NCBI RefSeq assembly: GCF_012273895.1
Contig: NC_052118.1
Span: forward strand, 434,001 to 498,000
DNA length: 64,000 nt
Origin: Zerene cesonia
Taxonomy: Eukaryota > Arthropoda > Insecta > Lepidoptera > Pieridae
Reading direction: 5' to 3'
The position numbers and the translations under genes are program-made. Below, piece after piece: positions 11,281 through 21,430 of this stretch (its first letter is position 1; every line of letters begins with the position of its first letter). The notes under the pieces are model-generated. The model saw only the letters and a list, made by a program, of their open reading frames with translations. It was not told the origin of the DNA and ran no database searches.

Positions 11281-13202
11281 TAACGCCCCTTATTGATTCA
11301 ATTTTTAGTGTTTTGTAAGGGGATTTTAGTACTTTTAAATGATCTCCATTTTTGGTTTAATATTCAGGTTCTACTATAATACGCAGCCCACGAATATATT
11401 CCAGTTTATTTTGATGAAAGTAAATTAGAACATATTCCGGGACTACGATAGCAAAGATTATTAAATAAACAATGAAAACCAGTCTAGAGTAGGTATAGAT
11501 ATATTATAAATCTATTTAGTTAAACATTAAGATGATATAACTAAAATTAAAAGACCACATACACACTACACTTAGGCCAATAGTGAAAAACTACTTAACT
11601 GCCCACAACGCAAAGTTTAATTTACTGAATTAGTTAAAACAAATGATAGATCGGTTAGGTACCAAATGAAGAGAAATCACCGGTAACTAACTAGATCGGG
11701 GAGCAACCAAACGGTAGGGATAAAGCGCTCCATCCCCATTACCTAGCAGATAATGGAAGCTAAGATTGGAAAAGAATCGGATAAGATAAATACATTTTGT
11801 CATAATGTTCTTAGTGTAATTTGCTTTTAAGATTCGAATATTTTCTCTATGGTTTTCAGTCGATGAAATGTTTTAATGATTCATACCGAAATTTATTTGG
11901 AAAACGAGTATATACAAATGATAATTGGAATTTGTGCTTATGGGAATCAAATAAATTACATTTTTATTGAACTTCTTGTGATTATAATTAAAGCTGTAAG
12001 TCTACGTGGGTTAATTTGTTTAATAATAATATAACATACACTCTTCAATTCAAAGTGCATCACTTAATTCCCCATTATAAATAATAGCATAGTGTTTAAC
12101 TATTTAAAAATACATATTTTATTGGAGAATTAAGAACGTTGCGTGCCGGCTAACTTGTGGCATATTCTCACTTCTTATGTATAATAATAATCTACAATTG
12201 TCAGAGCTTTTCTATAGACAAAAAAAACATTTGTAAATTCCGTCCTTCACATGCGGCTTTGCGTATTCATGCGAATGAGAGGGACCGGCATAAACCTTGA
12301 TGTTTTCAAAGCTATAGAAATTAATAACAACAGAATTATGATCTCAAATTTGTCATTTGTCTATGTTTAGTGTCAGTTTGTTTTCATTTATATTGTAATT
12401 CATATTTTGTTGTCTTTTTGTAACGTTGTATAATGCTTCTGTCTGTGATCCTGCCTCAAAAGTGCATCGTATCAATATACGGTCAAATTAAGAAACAAAA
12501 GCATAAACAATTTAAAATAACCATAAAGGTTAGACTAAAAATCAAACGGCAGAGAGCAAAGCGTTTGAAGTGGACAGTAACAGTGGTCGGTAAAGTACGC
12601 TAAGCTGATGGCGATCCCATAAGAATTAACTCGTTAAAGGTGAGTGTACATTTGGGTAGTCATGAGTTATTTTACCTGTATAAGGAAAACGTATGAACGA
12701 AACGGCTGATTACGATGATGGAAGGTAATAAAATTAGCAAGAATTTAATCTAGTAATGCAAAGCCGATATGATTAAAGAATACTGTTTTATTATTATCAA
12801 TTATATGGCTCCAATTCTTAATTAAAAGTATTATTTGGTCATATTTGTTATAATGAAAAACATTACTAACCTTAACCAATTATCTACGGACAATACAATT
12901 TAATCAATTTAATGCAGTTGATAAAATTGCAGACTTATTTATTGAAACTTGAAATATTTTTCAGATGGTTACCTACATTATACATGTGGAATGTAATGTT
13001 ATGGAAAATTTATAGGTATTTCGTTTAAGACAAGAAAAGTACCTCGTTCCTACAAATAATTTATCTTTAAGCCTTAAATTCATGAACTCCATCCACCATA
13101 TTTTAATAAGACTCTATATCTATAATCAACAATAAAATAATGCGTATTTAAAAGAAAAATGTATTTACTTGATTAAATTATAAAAACCGTGAAAAGTAAC
13201 AT

Positions 13203-13230
13203 TTATATTAAAATCATCAGTTTATAAAAT
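13203..13230 (+). promoter_or_regulatory. TATA-like sequences before histidine-rich gene 1
   Basis: TATATTAAAA (13204-13213) lies 52 bases and TTATAAAA (13222-13229) 34 bases upstream of the ATG at 13256. The first spacing is close to the 54 bases between TATATAAG and ATG in gene 2, so the 13204 box is preferred. The 5' UTR would be about 20 nt. Confidence 0.35.
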
Positions 13231-13255
13231 AAACAGTAGCGTTTAGTTGACAGAG

Positions 13256-14433
13256 ATGTGGCGGGTAATTTTTGTTTTAATGTTTACGTTTATTTTAGTA
13301 TCCGCAGGTAAATATCTGAATTAATAGTAAACAATCTAACCTAAAAATTCATAATAAAATCCTTCATAACAGTCTCTTAGATATTCTGTTCTATTCTATA
13401 TGTCGTTGAAACTAACAGTTTTTATAGAATTTTTTCCTCGTATTTAGAATGTCTTTATTCTAACTATTATCATCACATGAATTTATAACAGTTTTTAATA
13501 AAAACTAAATCGCTTTCAAATTGTCAGAACAAGACCAAATTGAAATGCAACTAAACGGGAGGCAGCCGATTGCAAATAAATAATAATCATAAAAAAATGG
13601 TTGCCTGTAAAGTCGGTTTTACGAGCGAAGATTTTACGTGACAACGTCTTTTTCTCGGTAGAATATTTATTGATATGAATATTATTAAATTGCACAATAG
13701 AAACAAGGAATTGAATGAAAATAAGAATTGCAAAAATTTTAATTATAGAAAATATATTTTGTTTACTAAAAAGACAGAGACAGAGACACAAGCACGCGCC
13801 GATTCAATGCGCCTAATACTCTAGTGCTGCGCGCGCGGCGGATCGATCATAGTTCGGTGACTCGTAACGTTACCGGGCGCTACACTTTTTGATGAGTGAC
13901 ACCGAGCCGCAACCTAATTTAAGACGTTGTCACGTCAAAATCGTTTCATCCAGTAGAAAGTCCTGAAATGGAGACGAATTGATAGCCTCCTACTTTTTTT
14001 AAAGTCAGTCGAACATTGGAGTCAATTAGAGTGATCAATGGATCTTATACGATTATTATCAGCCACGTTTGTACCACTGCAGGGCAAGGGCCTCTCTTCC
14101 CTCAGTCCATGTTTCCCTTTTGTGAGAAATTCTGCTCCTATCGGTACAGTAGAGTCTAACTTGTCGGGGATCCATATTATAGTAATTTTCGCCGACAATT
14201 CTCAGAACGTTCGCTAGCCATAGCCAGTACAATTGCATTCGAGCTCAGCAGCTGTATGGGCTACATAAGCTATCTGAGTTTTTCAGCTATTGTGACTTGT
14301 AATTGTTCCAGGGATCTTCAAGAGAGAAGCTCAAGACATGTCGAGGTCTGGTGGCAAATATTATAAGCACCATAAACATCATAAGCACCACAAACACGAT
14401 TGCGACTGTTGGTTGTACGAACTTTTTCAATGA
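13256..14433 (+). CDS. Small secreted Lys/His-rich peptide (gene 1 of a tandem pair)
   Basis: Two exons, 13256-13307 and 14312-14433, joined in phase 1 (donor G|GTAAAT, acceptor TTCCAG|GG), giving 57 residues. Residues 1-17 (MWRVIFVLMFTFILVSA) form a clear signal peptide ending in a VSA cleavage context. The remainder starts GIFKREA, where KR could be a dibasic processing site, and carries KHHKHHKHHKHDCDCW before a short hydrophobic tail ending at TGA. It has seven His and six Lys in 40 mature residues and two Cys in CxC spacing. Function is not recognised. The composition recalls histatin-type antimicrobial and metal-binding peptides, but this is analogy only. It shares start, intron phase, His-rich second exon and Cys pair with the gene at 18843, 5.5 kb downstream on the same strand. 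A variant poly(A) signal ATTAAA lies at 14521. Confidence 0.55.
13308..14311 (+). other. Intron 1 of histidine-rich gene 1
   Basis: About 1.0 kb. It contains a CpG-rich patch at 13797-13912 (see separate entry) and an inverted family-D repeat fragment at about 13935-14020. A 91-codon hydrophobic minus-strand frame at 13516-13791 has no recognisable features. Confidence 0.45.
13797..13912. promoter_or_regulatory. CpG-rich patch, possible promoter or enhancer
   Basis: Roughly 115 bases with repeated CG dinucleotides (TGCGCGCGCGGCGGATCG, then GTAACGTTACCGGGCGC) stand out from the AT-rich surroundings. TAACGTTA is an 8-bp palindrome. No repeat family in this window matches it. It could be an alternative promoter or enhancer within intron 1 of the histidine-rich gene; this is inference from composition only. 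Confidence 0.25.
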
Positions 14434-16719
14434 TTTATCAACTTTATCGCAAAAAAATTATAAAACATTCGCTATAAGCTATAAAATTATAGCCATGTTT
14501 TGTTCTTTAGCACAGCAATGATTAAAACAACAATGTAGTTTATTTAATTTCTAGCTTCATAGCATTGAAATGAATATCTTCAGGATTTTTCAATGTGCTT
14601 CATTCTTAGTTTATATAGACTTTTATTTTTATTTTTCAGATTCTGATACTGGAAGGTTCTAAGTGACAATTAAGAGGAGTTTTTGAAATTTTTTTGGCAA
14701 TGCATACTTTTGATATTTCAGAACAGCTAATTGGATACAAGTGAATGTCTCCTTTAATTCAATTAATTTTAAATGCCTGTTTATTGATGTCGTGGATCAT
14801 ACTTCTAGTTTTTTGTAACAATCAAAACCGTGTAACATTATTTCCAATTACCTATTATACCGCATTATAAAATAAGCAATTATAGAAATGACATTGACCA
14901 CGATAGTACATCTTTAATTACATGAAAAAATTAAGAGACATGCCATATAAACATGGTCCTTATAGCTATTAAATCAATGCATACGATGGCTAATAGACGT
15001 CTACCCTAACGGGGCTGGATAATGTTCGGCTACAGAGCGCATTGGCCCATGAAATTGGGCAGTGTCCGGCCGGTGCACCCAATTCATAAATTCAGGAGAC
15101 AGGCAATAATGTGCGGTGTATTGTTTGTCATATGTGTCCAGTTTTTGAGCTTGAAACTTAACAAATAGCATATGAATTTGTCTGCGTATAAAATATATAA
15201 AAATGAGTAGAATTTATCGTCTCGGTGGTGTTTAAGTGTCAGATTTTATACGTGAAGCATGTAGATTGGAACGGTGGGTAGGATTAAGTGTTTTTTTTCT
15301 ATATTCTGTTTGTTTTGGAAACGTTAAACAGATTTGACGCAAGTTTGACCAGTCAAATAATATTGCCATAATATTTCATTTTATCATATTACTCATATTA
15401 ATTAGACACAGCTGTCTTCTACATGTGAAAGAATTTTATTGAATTGAATAGTCTTGAAGTCTTGACTTTATTTATATTAGTATCTACATTTAGTATAATT
15501 TTTATCAGCATAGGAAACAAAGCATCACGCACAATACGAAATAAAATGAAATGCATAAAAATTTTCAGCCTACCATAAAAATAATTTGGAAAAATCCCAG
15601 TTCATCTATAAAACGGGTTCTTATCGCACTTGGCGGGGATTTTACGGCAATTGCCGCCGCAATCCTGCAAACTTACTTCGTTTGCATTTTTATTACTTTT
15701 TAATTTTATCGCTTCTGATATCGAGACGCCCAGAATAACCCGGAAATCTTCCACCTGTATTTTTTGAGATACAGTTTAATAATTGGGTGAGAGTCAGGAT
15801 AAATTGGCAGTTGAAAATAGTGACATATTTTATAGTACATCATAAAATGTAACATTAGAAAATTTTCCCCAATTTCCCAAAAACGAAACATTTTCTCAAT
15901 TCACTGTTTCTTTTTGGCTTTGCTAATTGATAACTCCGTGGGTTTTCAACCGATTGTCGTGATTTTTTTGGCGTGGGGTAGAGAATTGTTGTAATTTGGT
16001 TTTATAATAGGATTTGGAGTGGTGCTTCATCTTCTTTATAGGATAACATTAGGTCCATCAAATAGAACATAATTTTTTTTGTTAACATTGCCGTAAGTGT
16101 AAGGCAGCTTCTACATATAACCATACATCTTTATATTATATAAAATATGATTTTTTGAAAGGACTATTCTTTCAAAATCATTTCAAATACTAATAATAAT
16201 CAATCCATCTTGCAGCGTTATTACAGCTCCCATTGCAAGCATGCAAATATAATACGAAATCATGTCAATTTAATCGTGTAAGCTTCCGAAAAAAGCCCGC
16301 GTATAACCTTTAGCGCATGTAAGGTCCCCATGGGTTGGCTGTCGTAGATATTAGCATATGAATTCCGACTGTAATAAAGGAATAATATTCAAATAAAGTG
16401 AGTCCGGGTTATAAACGTGTAGCGCTGGATATTTATCCGTGTCGCGGTTGAATGAGGGACTTGGGACCAATCGAGATCCGTTTGGAATATTTAATTTGTT
16501 AAACTATAACTGCGCTTTTTATTTGCGTCATGAAATCAACAATGCGTATAATTTTCTTTGTAGATGTTTTGTGTTTTTGTGTTATTTATTTAATCTAATA
16601 AATCTAATATAATATATTTCTAACTAAGTAATAAGTAATAATTACAAGAAGTCGTTGTTATAAGACGTAGTTGAATGATGATCCAATTACAGTGTAAGTC
16701 ACGATGAAAATAACACCTA

Positions 16720-16738
16720 CCTAACCTAACCTAACCTA
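16720..16738. repeat. Short interstitial (CCTAA)n, insect telomere-like
   Basis: Almost four tandem CCTAA units, the complement of the insect telomeric unit TTAGG. The run is too short to claim a telomeric origin. A single 'taggttagg' also occurs near 59636. Confidence 0.5.
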
Positions 16739-17689
16739 CATAACCTATCATCAGTTGTAATTGTTATAGTGTAAAATAAAGCCATCGGACTATGTCTCTT
16801 ACATCAAAGATCACTTTTCTTTGCAGGGAGTTTGGCTTTTGCCTCTTATACTGGAAAACATGATGAGAGTACTTTTGGTATATAGTATGGTATATAGGTA
16901 GGTGTTGGCTATAGTATATCGGGTTCTACAGTACCTACAAGCTTCACTCAATTTATGTAAATCATCCAGATATGTTTTGTATCTCTCAATCAGTTTTAGC
17001 ACATGTTACCGTAACATTATGATCATAGAGTCGAAATTCCCACCGTCAAACCTAGTCGACCAATATATCAAACGGCTCAATCAAAGGATAGTGTTAATTT
17101 AAAAATTAAAACTCGTTAGCTGGCTAAAGGGATAGCAGAACAATTCGCATCATCGGCCGCATTGAATTCGCAAAGCTGTAGATTAAAATGTACCGGTAAA
17201 TACTGGCCTCAACGGTTCATTTAACCGTATCGATGGTAAGCGAGTAACGTATGAATTTATTTTTGTTACCGTTAACGCATACCGATTTTAAATACGCCAC
17301 GGGTTTTCGCTGCTTTGTGATTGGACGGTGGCGATGCTATTTATCGATTGGATTTATAATTATGTTACTTTTTGGCAATGATATTTTTGACATTTGAGTT
17401 TGTTTTTCTAGATTAATGTTCACCTTTACGTATCTTTTATTGATTTTTTTTTATTAAATTATAAAGTATTTTGTTATACACGCTTATATATGTTTGACTA
17501 ACTTACTTTGTTTGTCACATATATCTTTTAATTTGTTCTAATTGAAGGCTTTTTATAAAAACAATGAATCAGTAAAAGATACATAAGATATTCAATCTTA
17601 AACCTGCCTTTATTTCTGTAAATGCAAAGATTGATCTTATACTAAACAAGTAAATAGAGGACTCAAATGAATCTATCTGAACTCCAACA

Positions 17690-17830
17690 AATTGTAATGG
17701 GAAAAAGCGGGAAGCACCAGCTATCGAATAGAAAGAATCAGTAAAATCGGTTCACCCAGTCAAAAGTTCTGAAATAAAAACGCCTAAAAATAATACAGTC
17801 GAATTGATGCCTTCCTAATAAATAATTACC
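17690..17830 (-). repeat. Interspersed repeat, family D, inverted
   Basis: 'gggaagcaccagctatcgaa', 'aatcggttcacccagtcaaaagttctga' and 'agtcgaattgatgccttcct' are the inverted blocks of family D in the expected order. Confidence 0.55.
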
Positions 17831-18255
17831 ATTGTCTTGTTCCTTGTAACATTTCAAAGTATTCTTATATTATTATATACCAAGTGATTACTCTTCTTTG
17901 GTGTTTTGATTATGTATACCTCCTTTGTATTTTATACATAACATGATGTGAAAATAAGGTATACCTGATCAATAATAACGCAATCTGTGGAATCCATAAA
18001 TTGTTAGCAAATGTTAATATTTTATGGATAAATACAAGCTGAGACTAATTTCGAAACAATACACGAAAACATGTAAATTTCATGCTGATACAATTAATCC
18101 ACGTTACAGCTGTAATGAAGAAAGGTAATTGTAGCTAGCTTAAACGCATGACTTTGATTAAAAATATGGATATTTTATCTAGACTTATATAATCGTAGGA
18201 ATATAACATGTGTATAGTGAAATATATATGTTATATTAGATTGAAATTACAGAGT

Positions 18256-18350
18256 TTCTTATCGGCCCTTCTCTGTAGAAACTGCTTTCTTGTGGTACAT
18301 GTTAAAACTGCGTTATGACGATTCAAAAGTTCTTCTAAAAAAAGTCATAT
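18256..18350 (+). repeat. Interspersed repeat, 'ggctcttctctgtagag' family, copy 2
   Basis: Second copy of the family at 826-915, lying about 500 bases upstream of the second histidine-rich gene. It is unclassified. Confidence 0.45.
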
Positions 18351-18788
18351 TGAATAAAATAAATATTGAGTTTATAAGATATTTATAATGTTATTGTAAC
18401 GTATACGTATTGCCTGATGTAATGCAAGTCCATTGACGCCCTCCATAGAGGTAACGGGTGTTCCTTACCAGTAAAGGGACAAGACATAAAAGAGTCAAAC
18501 AAATACAAGTTATTTGTGAATATCGTATTTTATATCCAATTTATTTTATATCCATATCATCTGAAGATGGGTATAAAGGACAATTTAGTTACGAAGTCCA
18601 CAGATATTCCAGAAATCCATGGAAGGTGTTGTGTAGAATGAAAATTCTTCACAAAATCTCTCAAAAGAAACAAACACAAAAATAAGCCTCTATCAAAACG
18701 ATATTGAAATAAAATGTACGTGAAGTCTATACAAACAGAAAGAAAGCAATGTTGAATATATATTTTAAAGTCATTAGCGTTTGAAGAT

Positions 18789-18796
18789 ATATAAGG
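18789..18796 (+). promoter_or_regulatory. TATA box of histidine-rich gene 2
   Basis: TATATAAG lies 54 bases before the ATG at 18843, implying a transcription start near 18820 and a 5' UTR of about 20 nt. Its position relative to the ATG parallels the TATATTAAAA before gene 1. Confidence 0.4.
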
Positions 18797-18842
18797 AGTG
18801 AAATATAGATATAGAAATATTGTTGTATGTAAGTTTTCAAAA

Positions 18843-20474
18843 TGTGGCAGCGACTTCTGATCGTTATATTGGCATTGAGTTTCGCGTTTGGCGAAATAGG
18901 TAAAATCACTTTTATTAGTAAATTATGATACACTTTTTAAGCTTTTTTTTAGTGTATGTATGTACATAATATGTCATTTTATAGGGTGTTAATCTAAACA
19001 ATTAAAATACATTTTATTTATACTTAGACCGTATTCTGGCAATTTCAACGGACGTCAGTTTTTGTATGTGGTAGTCGAGGACGCTTCGGCACGAATTGGG
19101 CCAGCTCGCACCGGGGAAGTACCACACCCCCACAGAAAACCGGCGTGAAATAATAGCATGCTATTGTGTTTCGTACGGTGAGTGGGGGAGCCGAAGGCCC
19201 ATATCCTTTTCCTTACCCATCCCAGTCCTTTCCTTTATTCCTCTCATCAATCCTTCCTTAATCCCTTCCCAATTTAAAGTCGGCAATCCATTTCTAGAGG
19301 CGTAAGCTCTGCAATTGACCTTATGCCTCTCCAAATGTTCATGGGCGGTGGTAGCGCTTACCATCAGGCAACCCACCAGCTCCATTGCCAACTATGACAT
19401 AAAAAAAAAGTCAAAAAAAGGAGAAGGACTCCATTCGACTGAATTTGTTTGAGTTTATTACCTCAGAACTTTCGGCTGTGTGAACCAATATTGATTATTC
19501 TTTTAATTTGAAAGCTGGTGCTTCCCGTATGGTCCCATTTCAATTTAGTCTAGTTCTAACAATTTGAAAGCGGTTATGTTTTTTGTTAAAAATAATTAAT
19601 AGTTATAAAACTTTCCTGTTCGCCTACTACTAAATTTTAATTTTATTTATACCCCAGTCTAATTCATACATATTTCAAAAATAAAGCCCAATTTTATGTA
19701 ACAAGCAGATAATATTAGTGTCTTTCAAAGATTTCTAATTTATTGTTCCTAAATCTAGAGAGGGAGAAGCATCAAACTGGAAGCGGCAACATCGGTCGTG
19801 GACATTATGACCATGAACACCACCGTGACCCCACCGACCGTCACGGTCACCACGATTACGATCATAATGATGATGACTATGATGACGATGACAGCGATTA
19901 TCATGAACACGGTCATCATCATCACGATTGCTGTTTGAGATGTGCGTCTTCTTTAATATATAGCAGGTTTGGTTTCTTGCGTTTTTTTTTGTTTTTTAAC
20001 TCAGAGGTATGACAGTAAGTTATGTAGTATTGCCTCAATGGTGAAGACAGCGGATTTAAAAGTCGATAAGTCGGATGTTTAAGACCAGGCGAGCGTGCAG
20101 GACATAAATTGATTTTTCAATTTAACTGTGCATGTGGATCACATCACCATAGTTCGAAACGGTGCAGGCAAATGTCGTGCGAACACCGGCATGTCCCAGA
20201 ATGTAGTTTGACGACATGTGATATCCGCCAACCTGAAGTTGACCAGCATGGCGGATTATGGCCCGAACCCTCATAGGAGACCCAGCAGTGGGCCATGTAT
20301 GGGCTGAGGATGATGATGATGACACCGAGAAAAACAGGCGTCTATTACTCAGTAATTGCTCTCTAATACTAAATGAATGGACAGTCTAGTTTTTGTGTTT
20401 ATTCGTTTCGTACAAAAATGTATGTGGATAGTGAAATATCTTTTAATTTTTTTGCAGGGATCGTGAAATTATGA
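18843..20474 (+). CDS. Small secreted Asp/His-rich peptide (gene 2 of a tandem pair)
   Basis: Proposed exons 18843-18900, 19759-19941 and 20458-20474, joined in phase 1 both times (donors G|GTAAAA and T|GTGCGT; acceptors AATCTAG|AG and TTTTTTTGCAG|GG). The product has 85 residues. MWQRLLIVILALSFAFG is a signal peptide. The mature part has 15 His and 14 Asp in about 65 residues, with blocks such as HGHHDYDHNDDDYDDDD and HEHGHHHHDCCLRW, then stops. HHDCCLRW aligns with KHDCDCW of gene 1 at 13256. If the second donor is not used, exon 2 reads on to a stop at 20012 with an implausible hydrophobic tail. An alternative last exon begins at 21105. A SINE lies within intron 2 at 20026-20322. Metal or polyanion binding is a guess from composition; the family is not recognised. 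Confidence 0.55.
19065..19410 (+). repeat. Interspersed repeat, family C (near full length)
   Basis: The most complete copy of a roughly 340-bp family: 'gtatgtggtagtcgagg', 'cgcttcggcacgaattgggc', 'ggggaagtaccacaccccc', an inverted 'tagcatgcta' core, a pyrimidine-rich middle, then 'gttcatgggcggtggtagcg' and 'ccaccagctccattgcc', ending in poly(A). Other copies are listed separately. No coding is seen, and the class is unknown. It is inserted in intron 1 of histidine-rich gene 2. Confidence 0.7.
19415..19612 (+). repeat. Interspersed repeat, family D
   Basis: It follows the family-C copy by a few bases. The blocks 'aggactccattcgactg', 'ttacctcagaactttcggctg', 'gaaagctggtgcttcccgtatgg' and 'agttctaacaatttgaaagcgg' match 26010-26195. 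It lies in intron 1 of histidine-rich gene 2. Confidence 0.65.
20026..20322 (+). mobile_element. tRNA-derived SINE, family A (near full length)
   Basis: It runs from a degenerate A-box head ('tgcctcaatggtgaagacagcgg') through the B-box region ('gtttaagaccaggcgagcg'), a body with 'gacatgtgatatccgccaac' and 'gaccagcatggcggattatgg', to 'cccagcagtgggccatgtatgg' and a (GAT)n tail. The family resembles the Metulj-type SINEs known from butterflies; that name comes from memory of structure, not a search. It lies in intron 2 of histidine-rich gene 2. Confidence 0.75.
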
Positions 20475-20633
20475 GATCGAAGATATGCGACAGCAGTCAC
20501 GTGTTATAGATACTACATACATTTTGAATGTATACCGACTATAGCAGTTCGCGGGTAAATCATTGATGTAATAATTATTATTATATTTGCGAAGTTGCAT
20601 CAGTAAGAAACTTAATTGTATTTGTTTGTAGCA

Positions 20634-20838
20634 CATCCTACTAATATTATAAATGCGAAAGTTTGTAAGGATGTGTGTGTGTTTGTTGCTCTTTCACGCA
20701 AAAACTACTGAACCGATTGTAATGAAATTTGGTACGTAGACAGCTGGACAACTGAAATAACATATAGGCAACTTTTTATCCCGATATTCGTACGGGATAC
20801 GGACTTACGCGGGTGAAACAGCGGGGCGCAGTTACTTT
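20634..20838 (+). mobile_element. Helitron-like nonautonomous element (CTAG family)
   Basis: It starts TCCTACTAATATTATAAATG and has the conserved blocks 'gcgaaagtttgtaaggatgtg', 'gttgctctttcacgcaaaaac', 'cctatatgttatt' (inverted) and 'cgtacgggatacggacttacg'. It ends with a GC hairpin and GGGGCGCAGTTAC. Better preserved copies end CTAG followed by T, as Helitrons do. Confidence 0.65.
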
Positions 20839-21104
20839 CCTTAATTCTAGAAACAATAATAATAAAAAGGCTTTGAGAGATAGATCGTCATATCGTCAGA
20901 GCGTTAGCCTGATGTCGCACTATGACGCAAAATTTTGTTGTATTACCCGGTAATATACCATCAAACAGAGCGTCATCGTTCTGACGCGCGCTAAGTACGC
21001 GTTCTATGTGACAACGCCTTCAGTATTTTTACTTTTGTATTCGTATTTTTTATTGCTGGTGATTATGACTAAATAATTACTTTTGTACTATTTTTACTTT
21101 ACAG

Positions 21105-21162
21105 ATCTGATTGACATTAAGCGACGAATCTTCTTGAATATGAACATATTATAACCAATAAA
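21105..21162 (+). other. Candidate alternative terminal exon of histidine-rich gene 2 with AATAAA
   Basis: A strong acceptor (TTTTTACTTTACAG) precedes 21105. Joined in phase 1 to 19941, it stays open for 16 codons to TAA at 21152-21154. AATAAA follows at 21157-21162, so it has the form of a last exon. It competes with the acceptor at 20457. Alternatively it is simply a 3' UTR exon or a chance match. Confidence 0.3.
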
Positions 21163-21289
21163 TAATAGTTGCAATTTATTACTACATTTTATTTATATAA
21201 ATTGATTCATAAATACACTAAAAATGATTTGAATTAAATATTGTACAAAGTTAGTTAAGGACCGAGAAAGGACATGACATAAAAAGTAC

Positions 21290-21430
21290 TCATTTTTATC
21301 CCGAAAGTCCCATGGGATCGGGAACTGTGCATGCTTTTACCTGAAAAAGATAGATAGAATCGGGGTTTTCCCCGGTACTGTCTATCTTTTCCTTCATTAC
21401 GCAGGCGAAGCTGCGAGCTGAAAACTAGTG
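21290..21430 (+). mobile_element. Helitron-like 3' end, divergent subfamily
   Basis: It contains 'tttttatcccgaaagtcccatgggatcgggaa' (self-complementary) and ends 'gcaggcgaagctgcgagctgaaaactagt', i.e. a GC stem followed by CTAG-T. Confidence 0.4.

Larger units (their letters stand above)
3951..13200. other. About 9.2 kb with no recognised gene
   Basis: Both strands hold only short AT-rich frames without conserved motifs. Contents seen are a family-D repeat at 5185-5390, truncated SINEs at 7361-7434 and 8115-8163, Helitron-like sequence at 10950-11280, and a short perfect palindrome at 10445-10464 (GTGTCACT-tagg-AGTGACAC). CpG-rich unique patches lie at about 5690-5770 and 7020-7150. Overlapping frames of 77-102 codons on both strands at 7464-7779 resemble nothing I recognise. 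Confidence 0.5.
14434..18780. other. About 4.3 kb between the two histidine-rich genes; no gene recognised
   Basis: AT-rich sequence with only short frames. It contains a short (CCTAA)n run at 16720-16738, an inverted family-D repeat at 17690-17830 and the repeat copy at 18256-18350. No third exon-1/exon-2 pair of the histidine-rich type was found here on either strand. Confidence 0.45.

Noticed and set aside
13516..13791. 91-codon hydrophobic minus-strand frame in the intron of histidine-rich gene 1
   Set aside because: AT-rich composition gives Ile/Phe-rich chance peptides, and it has no ATG start.
16720..16738. Interstitial telomere
   Set aside because: Fewer than four CCTAA units, which chance or a local microsatellite explains.
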